From: Acidovorax sp. Leaf78
GTDB taxonomy: Bacteria > Pseudomonadota > Gammaproteobacteria > Burkholderiales > Burkholderiaceae_C
Direction: 5' to 3'
Length of the DNA stretch: 64,000 nucleotides
Assembly (NCBI RefSeq): GCF_001422735.1
Contig: NZ_LMLZ01000023.1
Location: 238,435-302,434, forward strand
The notes beneath the pieces were generated by a model that saw only the letters and a list, made by a program, of their open reading frames with translations, had not been told where the DNA came from and ran no database searches. The position numbers were made by a program, and so were the translations under genes. Positions 1 through 9,511 of this stretch are shown here, one piece after another. Positions within the stretch are counted from its first letter, which is position 1. Each line of letters starts with the position of its first letter.

Positions 1-1079
1 TTGCCGAACAGGTCCTTCACGCGCGGGTAGCCGCCATAGAACATCTGGCGGTTCATCCACTCGTAGTCGATGGCCAGGCCCAGCGCCTCGCGCACGCGCA
101 CGTCCTGCAGCAGGGGGCGGCGGGTGTTGAGCACATAGCTCTGAAAGCCTGCGGGCAAGCGGTGCTTCATGTCCTTCTTGACCAGCACGCCCTGCTTGAA
201 GAGCTTGCCGTCGATGCGCCGGGCCCAGTCGCCGGCCGAGTAAATCGTCATGAAGTCGAACTCGCCCGCCTTCATGGCTTCGAGGCGGGCGGTGTTGTCC
301 TTGTAGATCTTGACGGTGATGCGGTCGAAGTTGAAGGCGCCCTTGACCACATTGAGATTGCGGCCCCAGTATTGCGGGTCGCGCTGGTAGGTGATGTCGC
401 GGCCGAACTTCACGTCGCCGATGCGGTAGGGGCCGCTGCCGATGGGGGTGTCGGTCACGATTTGGTCGAACGGCTTGGCCTTGCCGTCCGGGCCGCGCCC
501 CCAGGCCCGGCTGAAGACCGGCAGGCTGCCCACGGTGAGGGGCAGCTCGCGGTTGGGCTGCTTGAAGCGAAAGCGCACGGTGCGCTTGTCCAGCACGTCG
601 ATGCCGGCCACTTCCTGCAGCATCGTGGCGTAGCTGGGGGATGCCTGCGGGCTGATCAGCATCTCGTAGGTGTGCTTCACGTCGGCGGCTTCGACCGCGT
701 CGCCGTTGTGAAAACGTGCCTCGGCCCGCAGCCGGAAGGTGGCGCTGAGCCGGTCGTCGGCCACCTGCACGTCTTCGGCCAGCAGGCCGTAGGCGGAGGC
801 GGTCTCGTCCATGGAGCCGGTCAGCAGGGTTTCGAAGATGAGGTCGCTCAGGTACGCGGGTACCGAGCCCTTCATGGTGAACGGGTTGTACTTGTCGAAG
901 GTGGAGTAGCGCAGGTTGCTCACCATGCGCAACTCGCCGCCCTTGGGGGCGTCCGGGTTCACGTAGTCGAAATGTGAGAAGCCTTCGGGGTACTTGAGGT
1001 CCCCCCACAGCGCATAGCCGTGGGCGGCCCAGGCCGGAGCCGCGCATACCGTCAGCAAGAAAGTGAGCCAAAACCGCAT
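1..1079 (-). CDS. YejA-like peptide ABC transporter substrate-binding protein (partial)
   Basis: Periplasmic binding protein of solute-binding family 5, which delivers peptides to an inner-membrane ABC importer. The reading frame is open from the start codon at 1079 to the window edge (359 codons), so the C-terminal part is missing. The N-terminus is a typical Sec signal peptide ending near AAPAWA. It is followed by HGYALWGDLKYPEGF and FDYVNPDAPKGGELRM, which is the hallmark opening of YejA-type proteins (oligopeptide and microcin C import in E. coli). The internal segment with IGSGPYRIG and a YWGRNLNV-like motif also fits family 5. The permease and ATPase genes are expected beyond the left edge. 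The exact substrate cannot be read from the sequence. Confidence 0.88.
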   Translation of the reverse strand, partial: MRFWLTFLLTVCAAPAWAAHGYALWGDLKYPEGFSHFDYVNPDAPKGGELRMVSNLRYSTFDKYNPFTMKGSVPAYLSDLIFETLLTGSMDETASAYGLLAEDVQVADDRLSATFRLRAEARFHNGDAVEAADVKHTYEMLISPQASPSYATMLQEVAGIDVLDKRTVRFRFKQPNRELPLTVGSLPVFSRAWGRGPDGKAKPFDQIVTDTPIGSGPYRIGDVKFGRDITYQRDPQYWGRNLNVVKGAFNFDRITVKIYKDNTARLEAMKAGEFDFMTIYSAGDWARRIDGKLFKQGVLVKKDMKHRLPAGFQSYVLNTRRPLLQDVRVREALGLAIDYEWMNRQMFYGGYPRVKDLFG

Positions 1080-1196
1080 GCGACAATTCTGCACTACGTC
1101 GGCGCGGCCGCCGCACAGGCTCTGGGGATTCCCCCCTGACCCGCTGGGCGACACCGAAGCGCCCTCTTTTTTCACGCATTCCACAGGAGAACAACA

Positions 1197-1997
1197 ATGG
1201 GTTTTCTGACCGGCAAGAAGCTGCTCATCACGGGCGTGCTGTCCAACCGCTCCATCGCCTACGGCATCGCCAAGGCCTGCCACGCACAAGGCGCCGAACT
1301 GGCTTTCAGCTACGTGGGCGAGCGCTTCAAGGACCGCATCACCGACTTTGCCGCCGAGTTCGACTCCAAGCTGATCCTTGACTGCGACGTGTCCAGCGAC
1401 GAGCAGATCGAGCGCATGTTCGCCGACCTGGCGCAGACCTGGCCCAAGTTCGACGGCTTCGTGCACAGCATCGGCTTTGCACCGCGCGAGGCCATTGCGG
1501 GCAACTTCCTCGAAGGCCTGTCGCGCGAAGGTTTTCGCATCGCGCACGACATCAGCGCGTACAGCTTTCCGGCCATGGCCAAGGCCGCCCTGCCCTACCT
1601 GAACGACAAGTCGTCGCTGCTCACGCTGTCGTACCTGGGCGCGCTGCGCAGCATCCCCAACTACAACACCATGGGCCTGGCCAAGGCCAGCCTGGAAGCC
1701 AGCGTGCGCTACCTGGCCGAAGCCGTGGGCCGCACCGAAGACGGCCGCGCCATCCGCGCCAACGGCATCAGCGCCGGCCCCATCAAGACGCTGGCGGCCA
1801 GCGGCATCAAGGACTTCGGCAAGCTGCTGTCCCGCGTGGCCGACGCCTCGCCGCTGCGCCGCAATGTGACGATCGAGGACGTGGGTAACGTGGCCGCTTT
1901 CATGCTGTCCGACCTGGCCTCGGGCCTGACCGCCGAGATCACCTACGTGGACGGCGGCTTCAGCCAGACCGCGGGCCTGAGCGCCGACCAGGTCTGA
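1197..1997 (+). CDS. fabI: Enoyl-[acyl-carrier-protein] reductase (NADH), FabI
   Basis: Catalyses the last reduction step of each type II fatty-acid elongation cycle in the cytoplasm. The 266-residue protein is a short-chain dehydrogenase-fold enzyme of normal FabI length. It opens with [24 protein letters not shown], the FabI form of the nucleotide-binding glycine region. The catalytic segment [24 protein letters not shown] carries the Tyr-x6-Lys pair typical of FabI. The start is supported by an AGGAG sequence shortly upstream of the ATG at 1197. It is divergent from the yejA-like gene with about 117 bases between the starts. This is an essential housekeeping gene, with no sign of transfer. 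Confidence 0.97.
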   Translation: MGFLTGKKLLITGVLSNRSIAYGIAKACHAQGAELAFSYVGERFKDRITDFAAEFDSKLILDCDVSSDEQIERMFADLAQTWPKFDGFVHSIGFAPREAIAGNFLEGLSREGFRIAHDISAYSFPAMAKAALPYLNDKSSLLTLSYLGALRSIPNYNTMGLAKASLEASVRYLAEAVGRTEDGRAIRANGISAGPIKTLAASGIKDFGKLLSRVADASPLRRNVTIEDVGNVAAFMLSDLASGLTAEITYVDGGFSQTAGLSADQV

Positions 1998-2038
1998 CCG
2001 GGTCCGACTCCGCCTGACCACCGGTCTTCAAGCCAAAA

Positions 2039-2089
2039 CAAGCGCTACCGCTGGATAGTCAAGCGGTAGCAGCTATCAATTCAATAGCA
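2039..2089 (+). repeat. Short interspersed repeat, copy A
   Basis: A roughly 50-base element made of an AAGCGCTACCGC-like inverted arm, a short spacer and the end AGCTATCAATTCAATAGCA. Closely related copies lie at 46528-46557 (shortened) and, inverted, at 63377-63426. The end of this copy is one base from the ATG of the ligase gene at 2091, so the element supplies the whole upstream region where a ribosome binding site would be expected. I know similar elements as scattered repeats of Comamonadaceae; their function is unknown to me. Confidence 0.75.
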
Positions 2090-2090
2090 A

Positions 2091-2954
2091 ATGCTTCGCA
2101 GACGTTGGCTGGCCTGGCTGGCCTTGTCGGGGACAGCCACAGCCATCGGTGCGCCCGCCCGCGCAGGCGACGCACCGGCGCTGCTGCTGGCCAACGTGTA
2201 CCGCCCGGGTATGCCCCTGGCGGACTACTGGGTCAGCGAAAAGTACGACGGCGTGCGCGGCTACTGGGATGGCCGCACGCTGCGCACTCGCGGTGGAGAG
2301 ACTGTGGCTGCGCCGGCGTGGTTCACCGCAGGCTGGCCCGACACGCCGATGGATGGCGAGCTGTGGGCGGGGCGCGGGCGCTTTGCCCATGCGCAGTCCA
2401 CCACCCGGCAGCAGCATGCCGACGATGCCGCGTGGCGGCAGATGCGGTTCATGGTGTTCGACCTGCCGCGGCACCCGGGCACGTTCGACGACCGTATCCC
2501 CGCGCTGCAAGCCGTGGTCGCAACCATCAATCAGCCGTGGGTTCAGGCCGTGCAGCAGCACCGCGTGGCGACGGACGCCGCACTGCAGGCACTGCTGCAG
2601 CGCACGGTGCGTGCGGGCGGCGAAGGCCTGATGCTGCACCGAGGCGCATCGCTGTACCAGGGCGGGCGCAGCGATGACCTCATCAAGGTCAAGACCCACG
2701 AAGACACCGAAGCGCGCGTGGTGGCCCACGTGCCCGGCAAGGGCCGTCTGGAGGGCCGCCTGGGGGCGCTGCTGGTCGAGATGCCATCAGGGCAGAGATT
2801 CAAACTGGGCGCCGGTTTCAGCGACGCGCAGCGGGCCGATCCGCCGCCCATCGGCAGCTGGGTCACCTACCGGTTTCGCGGTACGCACGACGGTGGGCTG
2901 CCGCGCTTTGCCAGCTTTGTGCGCGTGCGCGAAGACCTGCCGCCGAGCCGCTGA
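2091..2954 (+). CDS. ATP-dependent DNA ligase of the LigE type, exported
   Basis: Predicted to seal nicked DNA using ATP, probably in the periplasm. The 287-residue protein starts with a signal-peptide-like segment (residues 1-25, two or three arginines then a hydrophobic stretch ending at APARAG). The adenylation motif EKYDGVRG follows, with the nucleophile Lys51. Motif III is seen as MDGELW, motif IV as GGEGLMLHRG and motif V as LIKVK. There is a short OB domain at the end and no DNA-binding or zinc domain, which fits the minimal LigE group described in Neisseria and Haemophilus, where a role in taken-up DNA has been proposed. The gene follows fabI by 93 bases. Its start lies directly after an interspersed repeat and has no visible Shine-Dalgarno sequence. 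Confidence 0.86.
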   Translation: MLRRRWLAWLALSGTATAIGAPARAGDAPALLLANVYRPGMPLADYWVSEKYDGVRGYWDGRTLRTRGGETVAAPAWFTAGWPDTPMDGELWAGRGRFAHAQSTTRQQHADDAAWRQMRFMVFDLPRHPGTFDDRIPALQAVVATINQPWVQAVQQHRVATDAALQALLQRTVRAGGEGLMLHRGASLYQGGRSDDLIKVKTHEDTEARVVAHVPGKGRLEGRLGALLVEMPSGQRFKLGAGFSDAQRADPPPIGSWVTYRFRGTHDGGLPRFASFVRVREDLPPSR

Positions 2955-3066
2955 GCCGCTGAGGCCACTGTCGCCGCTGAAAGCACAACGCCACGCCGCA
3001 CATCACTGCACGGCGTGGCGCCTGGGTGTCATTCGTGTCCTCAGGGGCTCACGAACGAATCAGCGA

Positions 3067-3627
3067 TCAGTTGGGCAGCAGGACCTTGTCCACCACGTGG
3101 ATCACGCCGTTGGACTGGTACACGTCGGCAATGGTCACACTGGCCGTGCCGCCCTTTTCGTCGGTCAGCATGATGGCCTTGCCGCTGGCCTTGGCGGTGA
3201 GCGTGCCGCCCGCCACGGTCTTGATGCTGGCCATGCCCTTGCCGTCGGCAATCATCTTGGACAGCGCTGCAGCGTCCCACTTGCCGGCCACCACGTGGTA
3301 GGTCAGCACCTTGGTCAGCGTGGGCTTGTTCTCAGGCTTGAGCAGGGTGTCCACCGTGCCGGCGGGCAGCGCTGCAAAAGCGGCGTTGGTGGGTGCGAAC
3401 ACGGTGAAGGGACCTGGGCCCTTGAGCGTCTCCACCAGGCCGGCAGCCTTCACGGCAGCCACCAGCGTGGTGTGGTCCTTGGAGTTCACCGCGTTGTCGA
3501 TGATGTCCTTGCTGGCCAGCATGGGGGCGCCGCCCACCATGACGTCGGCGGCGAAGGCGGGCACTGCACCGGCAGACAAGGCAACGAACAAACCGGCAGC
3601 GATACGGGCATTGAAAGAAGTGCGCAT
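3067..3627 (-). CDS. Secreted fasciclin (FAS1) domain protein
   Basis: Small exported protein of one FAS1 domain, a fold linked to adhesion and surface interactions; no enzymatic role is implied. The start at 3627 is preferred over an upstream in-frame ATG because AGGAGA stands just before it and because it opens the signal peptide (MRTSFNARIAAGLFVAL, cleavage near AFAADV). The mature part carries FTVFAPTNAAFAALP (the H1 box) and VLTYHVVAGKWD (the H2 region), both diagnostic for FAS1. Total length is 186 residues, normal for bacterial single-domain members. It stands alone, downstream of and codirectional with the decarboxylase gene but separated by a terminator. Confidence 0.93.
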   Translation of the reverse strand: MRTSFNARIAAGLFVALSAGAVPAFAADVMVGGAPMLASKDIIDNAVNSKDHTTLVAAVKAAGLVETLKGPGPFTVFAPTNAAFAALPAGTVDTLLKPENKPTLTKVLTYHVVAGKWDAAALSKMIADGKGMASIKTVAGGTLTAKASGKAIMLTDEKGGTASVTIADVYQSNGVIHVVDKVLLPN

Positions 3628-3744
3628 GGAAATCTCCTGAAAGTATGAAAGGGATGTCTCACACCGCATGAAATGCACGCGGCTACCAGTCAATACGCCC
3701 GGCTTCGCCTGCCGGATTCAAAAAGATTTGCAACAGCGCGGATA

Positions 3745-3782
3745 CAAAAAAAATCGCCCCGCGGCTTGCACCGAGGAGCGAT
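3745..3782 (-). terminator. Rho-independent terminator after the decarboxylase gene
   Basis: On the minus strand an imperfect stem opening with ATCGCTCC and closing with GGGGCGAT is followed directly by eight T residues. It lies about 85 bases past the stop codon at 3865, in the right orientation to end the decarboxylase transcript. Confidence 0.7.
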
Positions 3783-3864
3783 GGTGGTGAACGGGCTGTG
3801 TGCACCGGGGCGTGCACAGCAAGGTGCGCAGCCGGTCAACCTGCCCGGCAGAAGGCGCGCAGGA

Positions 3865-6231
3865 TCAGATCGTGCGGCCGTAGGGGCCGTCGCCGCCTAC
3901 CTGCACCAGATTCTTCGCTGTCGCCAATGGCTTGGGGTTCTTGCCCTTCTTCTCGTCGGCCACGCAGTCGGCGTAGTAGCGCACCTGGCCGTTCTCGTCC
4001 TCGACCTCGACCAGGCCGTGGATGTCGGTCTCGAAGCCGGGGCACAGCTTGGCGAATTCGCGCGCGAACTTGAGGTAGTCCACGATCTTCTTGTTGAAGA
4101 CTTCGCCCGGAATCAACAGCGGAATGCCCGGTGGGTACGGCGTGACCAGGCCCACGGTGATGCGGCCTTCAAGCTCGTCGATCTCCACGCGGTCGGTCTT
4201 GCGGTGCGCGATGTGCGCGTAAGCGTCCGACGGCTTCATGGCGGGCGTGAGGTCCGACAGGTACATCTCGGTGGTCAGGCGCGCGATGTCGTACTTGGCG
4301 TACATCTCGTGCACGTGCTGGCACAGGTCCTGCAGGCCCATGCGCTCATAGCGCTTGTGCTGCTGGCAGAACTCCGGAAGGATGCGCCACATGGGCTGGT
4401 TCTTCTCGTAGTCGTCCTTGAACTGCTGCAGCGCGGTGAGCAGCGTGTTCCAGCGGCCCTTGGTGATGCCGATGGTGAACATCACGAAGAAGCTGTACAG
4501 GCCGGTCTTTTCCACCACCACGCCGTGCTCGGCCAGGTATTTGGTGACGATGGACGCGGGGATGCCGGTCTTGTCGAACTTGCCGTCCAGGTTCAGGCCC
4601 GGCGTGACGATGGTCGACTTGATCGGGTCCAGCATGTTGAAGCCATCGGCCAGCTGGCCAAAGCCGTGCCACTTGGCGCCGGCCTTCTTGCTCTTGCTGT
4701 CGCTGCGGATGATCCAGTCTTCCGCACGGCCCATACCCTCTTCCACGAGCTTGTCGGGTCCCCAGACCTTGAACCACCAGTCCTTCTTGCCGAAGTCGTT
4801 CTCGATCTGGCGCATGGCACGGCGGAAGTCCAGCGCCTCCAGGATGCTCTCTTCCACCAGCGCGGTGCCGCCGGGCGGCTCCATCATGGCAGCGGCCACA
4901 TCGCAGCTGGCGATGATGCTGTACTGCGGGCTGGTGCTGGTGTGCATCAGGTAGGCCTCGTTGAAGAGGTGGCGGTCCAGCTTGGTGGTCTGCGAGTCCT
5001 GCACCAGCACGTGGCTGGCCTGGCTGATGCCGGCCAGCAGCTTGTGGATGGACTGCGTGGCATACGTCACCGAATGCTTGGGGCGCGTGCGCTTCTTGCC
5101 CATGGCGTGGTACGTGCCATAGAACGGGTGGAACGCGGCGTGGGGCAACCAGGCCTCGTCGAAGTGCAGGTTCTCCACGTAGCCGTCGAGCATGCCCTTG
5201 ATGGTCTCGGTGTTGTAGAGCACGCCGTCGTACGTGGACTGCGTGAGGGTCAGCACGCGCGGCTTCACATTCTTGGCGTCCACGCCCTTGAGCAGCGGGT
5301 TGGCCTTGATCTTGGCCTGGATGGCCGCGGGCTCGAACTCGCTTTGCGGAATGGGGCCGATGATGCCGAAGTGGTTGCGCGTGGGCTTCATGAACACAGG
5401 GATGGCCCCGGTCATGATGATGCTGTGCAGGATGGACTTGTGGCAGTTGCGGTCCACCACGACAACGTCGCCGGGGGCCACGGTGTGGTGCCACACCATC
5501 TTGTTGGAAGTGGACGTGCCGTTGGTCACGAAGAAGCAGTGGTCGGCATTGAAGATGCGCGCGGCGTTGCGCTCGCTCTCGCCGATGGCACCGTTGTGGT
5601 CCAGCAGCTGGCCCAGTTCTTCCACCGCGTTGCACACGTCGGCGCGCAGCATGTTTTCGCCGTAGAACTGGTGGTACATCTGGCCCACGGGGCTCTTCAA
5701 AAAGGCCACGCCGCCCGAATGCCCGGGGCAGTGCCAGCTGTACGAGCCGTCTTCGGCGTAGTCCAGCAGCGCCTTGAAAAACGGCGGCTGCACGCTCTCC
5801 AGGTAGCTCTTGGCCTCGCGGATGATGTGGCGCGCCACGAATTCGGGGGTGTCCTCGAACATGTGGATGAAGCCATGCAGCTCGCGCAGGATGTCGTTGG
5901 GCAGGTGGCGGCTGGTCTTGGTCTCGCCGTGCACGTAGATCGGCACTTCGGTGTTCTTGCGGCGCACCTCGCCGATGAAGTTGCGCAGGCTCAGCACGAT
6001 GGGGTCGAGCCCCTCGCCCACCGTGAATTCCTCGTCGTCGATGGACAGGATGAACGCACTGGCGCGGCTTTGCTGCTGCGCGAACTGCGACAGATCACCG
6101 TAGCTGGTGACCCCCACCACCTCGAAACCCTCGGCCTCGATGGCCTGCGCCAGCGCGCGAATGCCCAGACCCGAGGTGTTCTCGGAACGATAGTCCTCAT
6201 CGATGATGATGATGGGAAAACGAAACTTCAT
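3865..6231 (-). CDS. Orn/Lys/Arg decarboxylase (PLP-dependent, fold III-less AAT type)
   Basis: Large pyridoxal-phosphate enzyme (788 residues) that decarboxylates a basic amino acid to a polyamine precursor, or serves in acid resistance. The start at 6231 is chosen because GGAG stands just upstream and the protein then begins MKFRFPIIIIDEDYRSENTS, the start of the N-terminal wing domain seen in inducible and biosynthetic decarboxylases. The PLP lysine is in ATQSIHKLLAGISQ; the cofactor-binding aspartate is in LHFDEAWLPHA. The C-terminal domain includes PYPPGIPLLIPGE, typical of this family. Arginine, lysine and ornithine specificity cannot be separated by eye. It is a single-gene unit with its own terminator. 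Confidence 0.93.
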   Translation of the reverse strand: MKFRFPIIIIDEDYRSENTSGLGIRALAQAIEAEGFEVVGVTSYGDLSQFAQQQSRASAFILSIDDEEFTVGEGLDPIVLSLRNFIGEVRRKNTEVPIYVHGETKTSRHLPNDILRELHGFIHMFEDTPEFVARHIIREAKSYLESVQPPFFKALLDYAEDGSYSWHCPGHSGGVAFLKSPVGQMYHQFYGENMLRADVCNAVEELGQLLDHNGAIGESERNAARIFNADHCFFVTNGTSTSNKMVWHHTVAPGDVVVVDRNCHKSILHSIIMTGAIPVFMKPTRNHFGIIGPIPQSEFEPAAIQAKIKANPLLKGVDAKNVKPRVLTLTQSTYDGVLYNTETIKGMLDGYVENLHFDEAWLPHAAFHPFYGTYHAMGKKRTRPKHSVTYATQSIHKLLAGISQASHVLVQDSQTTKLDRHLFNEAYLMHTSTSPQYSIIASCDVAAAMMEPPGGTALVEESILEALDFRRAMRQIENDFGKKDWWFKVWGPDKLVEEGMGRAEDWIIRSDSKSKKAGAKWHGFGQLADGFNMLDPIKSTIVTPGLNLDGKFDKTGIPASIVTKYLAEHGVVVEKTGLYSFFVMFTIGITKGRWNTLLTALQQFKDDYEKNQPMWRILPEFCQQHKRYERMGLQDLCQHVHEMYAKYDIARLTTEMYLSDLTPAMKPSDAYAHIAHRKTDRVEIDELEGRITVGLVTPYPPGIPLLIPGEVFNKKIVDYLKFAREFAKLCPGFETDIHGLVEVEDENGQVRYYADCVADEKKGKNPKPLATAKNLVQVGGDGPYGRTI

Positions 6232-6377
6232 GCGCAGCCTCCGTGAAACCGTGCCCTGCCGGCCAAAAAACGAAATAGGCGCGAAGTGTAAGGAATAACG
6301 TTGACGCACCTTTGAACTGCCATGCTTTTGACCCAGAATGTGGTGCAACAAACACAACCACAACGAGGAGGTTCGCT

Positions 6378-6803
6378 ATGGAGGAATCCACCATCTGGTG
6401 GCTGGCAGCAGGGGCACTGGTCGTGGCAGAACTGCTCACCGGCACTTTCTATCTGCTCATGGTGGCCGTCGGCCTGGCTGCAGCGGCCCTGGGCGCCCAC
6501 CTGGGACTGTCGTTCGCATTGCAGATCGTGGCGGCTGCGGTCGTGGGCGGCGGCGCTGTCGTGGCGTCCTACCAGCTCAAGAAGCGGCGCCCCGGAGACC
6601 CGTCTGCACGCGCGGACCGCAGCGTCAACATGGACGTGGGCGAGACTGTGCTCATCGACAGCTGGAACATCGACGGCACCACCACCGTCAAGTACCGCGG
6701 CGCGCAGTGGACGGCCATCCACCGCCCCGGCATCACCCCATCGACCGGCATGCACCGCGTCGCAGAACTGGTAGGCAACCGCCTGCTGGTGGACCCGGTG
6801 TAA
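6378..6803 (+). CDS. NfeD family membrane protein
   Basis: Short NfeD-type protein (141 residues) with two or three membrane segments in residues 5-70 and a C-terminal OB-fold domain (VNMDVGETVLIDSWNIDGTTTVKYRGAQW). Such proteins pair with SPFH (stomatin-like) proteins in membrane microdomains. GAGGAG lies eight bases before the ATG at 6378, which excludes an upstream in-frame ATG. The next gene encodes the SPFH partner, 80 bases downstream on the same strand, matching the usual genomic pairing. The precise role in this organism is not known. Confidence 0.9.
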   Translation: MEESTIWWLAAGALVVAELLTGTFYLLMVAVGLAAAALGAHLGLSFALQIVAAAVVGGGAVVASYQLKKRRPGDPSARADRSVNMDVGETVLIDSWNIDGTTTVKYRGAQWTAIHRPGITPSTGMHRVAELVGNRLLVDPV

Positions 6804-6883
6804 CGGGCCTCCCGCACTCATCCTGGCTGCCCATTTCCCTATTCAATTTCCCCTATTCACTCACCATTCAGAAAGGCTGTCCC

Positions 6884-7810
6884 ATGGAACTTGCCGTTGC
6901 CGTCGTCATACTCATCATCGCCGTGATCTTCATCGCGCGCTCCGTCAAGGTCGTGCCCCAGCAAAACGCCTGGGTCAAGGAGCGCCTGGGCAAATACGCC
7001 GGCACGCTGGCGCCCGGCCTGAACCTGCTGGTGCCCTTCATCGACAAGGTCGCGTACAAGCACAGCCTGAAGGAAATTCCCCTCGACGTGCCCAGCCAGA
7101 TCTGCATCACGCGCGACAACACACAGCTGCAGGTGGACGGCATCCTGTACTTCCAGGTCACCGACCCCATGCGCGCCAGCTACGGATCGAGCAACTACAT
7201 CATGGCCGTCACCCAGCTGGCCCAGACGTCGCTGCGCTCGGTCATCGGCAAGCTCGAGCTGGACAAGACGTTCGAAGAACGCGACATCATCAACGCGCAA
7301 ATCGTCCAGGCCATCGACGAAGCCGCGCTGAACTGGGGTGTGAAGGTGCTGCGCTACGAGATCAAGGACCTGACTCCCCCTAAGGAAATCCTGCACGCCA
7401 TGCAGGCCCAGATCACCGCTGAGCGCGAAAAGCGCGCGCTGATCGCAGCATCCGAAGGCCGCCGCCAGGAGCAGATCAACATCGCCACGGGTGAACGTGA
7501 GGCCTTCATCGCCCGCTCCGAAGGTGAAAAACAGGCCGTCATCAACAAGGCGCAGGGCGAGGCCGAATCCATCAAGGCCGTGGCCGAAGCCAATGCACAG
7601 GCCATCGAACGCGTCGCGTCCGCCATCCGCCAGCCGGGCGGCGAGCAGGCCGTCCAACTGAAGGTCGCAGAAAAGGCCGTGGAGGCGTACAGCCAGGTCG
7701 CGTCGGATGCGACCACCACCCTCATCGTGCCCAGCAACATGACCGAAGTCTCGGCGCTGATCGCATCGGCAATGAAGATGGTGCAGACCACCAGCACACC
7801 ACGCATCTGA
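6884..7810 (+). CDS. SPFH/stomatin-like membrane protein (paraslipin, QmcA type)
   Basis: Membrane-anchored scaffold of the stomatin/prohibitin group, 308 residues. One N-terminal membrane segment (residues 3-19) is followed by the SPFH domain: VVPQQNAWVKERLGKYAGTL, then PGLNLLVPFIDKV, and SLRSVIGKLELDKTFEERD. A long alanine- and glutamate-rich coiled-coil follows (residues about 190-260). The ATG at 6884 follows GAAAGG. It forms a likely operon with the nfeD-like gene just upstream. Family knowledge suggests membrane organisation and quality control with NfeD; the client proteins are unknown. Confidence 0.93.
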   Translation: MELAVAVVILIIAVIFIARSVKVVPQQNAWVKERLGKYAGTLAPGLNLLVPFIDKVAYKHSLKEIPLDVPSQICITRDNTQLQVDGILYFQVTDPMRASYGSSNYIMAVTQLAQTSLRSVIGKLELDKTFEERDIINAQIVQAIDEAALNWGVKVLRYEIKDLTPPKEILHAMQAQITAEREKRALIAASEGRRQEQINIATGEREAFIARSEGEKQAVINKAQGEAESIKAVAEANAQAIERVASAIRQPGGEQAVQLKVAEKAVEAYSQVASDATTTLIVPSNMTEVSALIASAMKMVQTTSTPRI

Positions 7811-7861
7811 TGTCATGCGGCACGGGGGCTGCCACCGGCCCGCGATACCGTTGAACTATTG

Positions 7862-7918
7862 AACCGGTCACCGGCACGCTGCAAGGCAATGCCTTCAGCG
7901 TCCGGCACCGGTTTTTTG
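7862..7918 (+). terminator. Rho-independent terminator of the NfeD/SPFH operon
   Basis: A long hairpin with small bulges (arms starting ACCGGT...CCGG...ACGCTG and closing CAGCGT-CCGG-CACCGGT) ends in a run of six T residues. It sits 50 bases beyond the SPFH stop codon. Confidence 0.75.
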
Positions 7919-8078
7919 ATGTCAGGCGCAGTAATCCTGCCAATGCAACAGGCGGTTGGTTTGTTTTTTTGGTACGCAACATCACCCTTGCCAAAGGGGT
8001 GACGCAGTACAGCCTCGGCTAGGATGGCGGACATTTTCCTCACCAGCCATTCACACACCTCTCCCCGTACAAGAACCC

Positions 8079-9299
8079 ATGGGCGCCACCCTCATCGTCG
8101 GCATGCTGTGCGTGCACCTGCTGTGCTTTGGCGCCATGTTCCTGCTGATCAGCGCACGCCTGCGTGACAAGAAGATGGGCATGGAAGTGTTCGCCGTCGG
8201 CAACCTGCTGTTGGGCTCGGCCTACGTGCTGCAACTGCTCGGCGGCCCCCCGGGGTGGAATGCGATGAGCGTGTTCAACCACACGCTGACCTTGTGTGCA
8301 CCCGCCGTGTACTGGGTGGGCGCCATGCGGTTTTTCGGCCGCCCTACGCGGCTGTGGCGCCCGCTGGTCAGCATGGCGCTGGCCTATACCGCTGCGCAAA
8401 TGCTGGTGCAATGGACACTGGGGTCCACGGCCCGGTACGCCATGCTGGCTGGCGCCTCCGCCCTGCTCTTTCTGGCCATGACGGTCACCGTGGTCTACGG
8501 CACCCGCACCTTTGCCAAGGACCTGCGGGGGGAAATGGCGCTGTTCGCCATCCTGATCGGCGGCATCCTGGCATTGAACGCCATGAAGTTTGTGATCATT
8601 GTCCGGGACGGGCTGCCGGCACTGGACATGGACAGCCGGTTCCAGACGGTGTTTTATCTCTACATGTCCTTCCTGGCGACCGTGCTGGCGCCCTCCCTCA
8701 TCTGGCTGGTCTTGCGCCGCCTGACGGACGAACTACGCGCCATGGCGGCCCACGACCCGCTGACGCGGCTGCTGAACCGGCGCGGCCTGGTCGACGGGCT
8801 GCAGGCACATTTCCGATCACGGACCGCAGGCCCCGCGCACCTGCTGATCGTGGACATCGACCACTTCAAACACATCAACGACACCCACGGCCACAAGGTC
8901 GGCGACACCGTGCTGGTGCATGTGGCCGACGTGCTGCGGAACACCGCCCGCCAGGCGGACCTGGCCAGCCGCGTGGGCGGAGAAGAATTCGTGATCGTCT
9001 GCCTGGACACGGATGCAGCCGGCGCCCTGCGCCTGGCCAACCGGATGCGCACGGCGATCGAGCACAGCCAGGTGGCGATGCCCGCTGACCCGAGCAGCCC
9101 CATCCTCTGCACCGTAACCATCGGGATCTCCGAGGGTTTTGCCACCGCACAGGACCTGGACCGCGCCACGCAAGAGGCCGATGCAGCCCTGTACCGCGGC
9201 AAGCACGCAGGGCGCAACCGCGTCGTGAGAGTCGGCGACGCTGCGCCGGCCAGCCCCGAGATCGAATCCGCGCCGCTCCAAGCCTGGCCTGCCAACTAA
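8079..9299 (+). CDS. Membrane-bound diguanylate cyclase (GGDEF)
   Basis: Synthesises cyclic di-GMP from GTP. The 406-residue protein has six to seven predicted membrane helices in residues 1-210, used as an uncharacterised sensor. A GGDEF domain follows from about residue 225: the substrate and metal segment is DIDHFKHINDTHGHKVGDTVL and the active site is RVGGEEF, an active GGEEF variant. The allosteric RxxD site four residues before GGEEF is not evident. The start at 8079 is taken because it opens the first hydrophobic helix (MGATLIVGMLCVHLL); the Shine-Dalgarno signal is weak. It stands alone next to the tRNA gene. Confidence 0.9.
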   Translation: MGATLIVGMLCVHLLCFGAMFLLISARLRDKKMGMEVFAVGNLLLGSAYVLQLLGGPPGWNAMSVFNHTLTLCAPAVYWVGAMRFFGRPTRLWRPLVSMALAYTAAQMLVQWTLGSTARYAMLAGASALLFLAMTVTVVYGTRTFAKDLRGEMALFAILIGGILALNAMKFVIIVRDGLPALDMDSRFQTVFYLYMSFLATVLAPSLIWLVLRRLTDELRAMAAHDPLTRLLNRRGLVDGLQAHFRSRTAGPAHLLIVDIDHFKHINDTHGHKVGDTVLVHVADVLRNTARQADLASRVGGEEFVIVCLDTDAAGALRLANRMRTAIEHSQVAMPADPSSPILCTVTIGISEGFATAQDLDRATQEADAALYRGKHAGRNRVVRVGDAAPASPEIESAPLQAWPAN

Positions 9300-9361
9300 A
9301 TTCCGCAGGACTTCCGCGAACCAAAAAATGACCTGAAAGCACTGCTACAATAGCAGGCTTC

Positions 9362-9451
<90 letters not shown>

Positions 9452-9482
9452 CAAAAATTTTCTAAGTTATTGATTTAGAAAG

Positions 9483-9511
9483 CAAAAAGCCACCGCAAGG
9501 TGGCTTTTTTG
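9483..9511 (+). terminator. Terminator after tRNA-Ser, carried by the island
   Basis: Perfect stem AAAAAGCCACC / GGTGGCTTTTT with a GCAA loop, followed by T residues. It closes the tRNA transcript. A very similar hairpin with a TTCC loop lies just outside the right end at 41401-41434, which is probably the original chromosomal terminator. Confidence 0.9.

Noticed and set aside
3673..6246. Very long open frame opposite the decarboxylase gene (857 codons)
   Set aside because: It is antisense to a gene with full family motifs, shows only His/Val/Leu-rich composition from GC-skewed codons, and has no start signal or domain.
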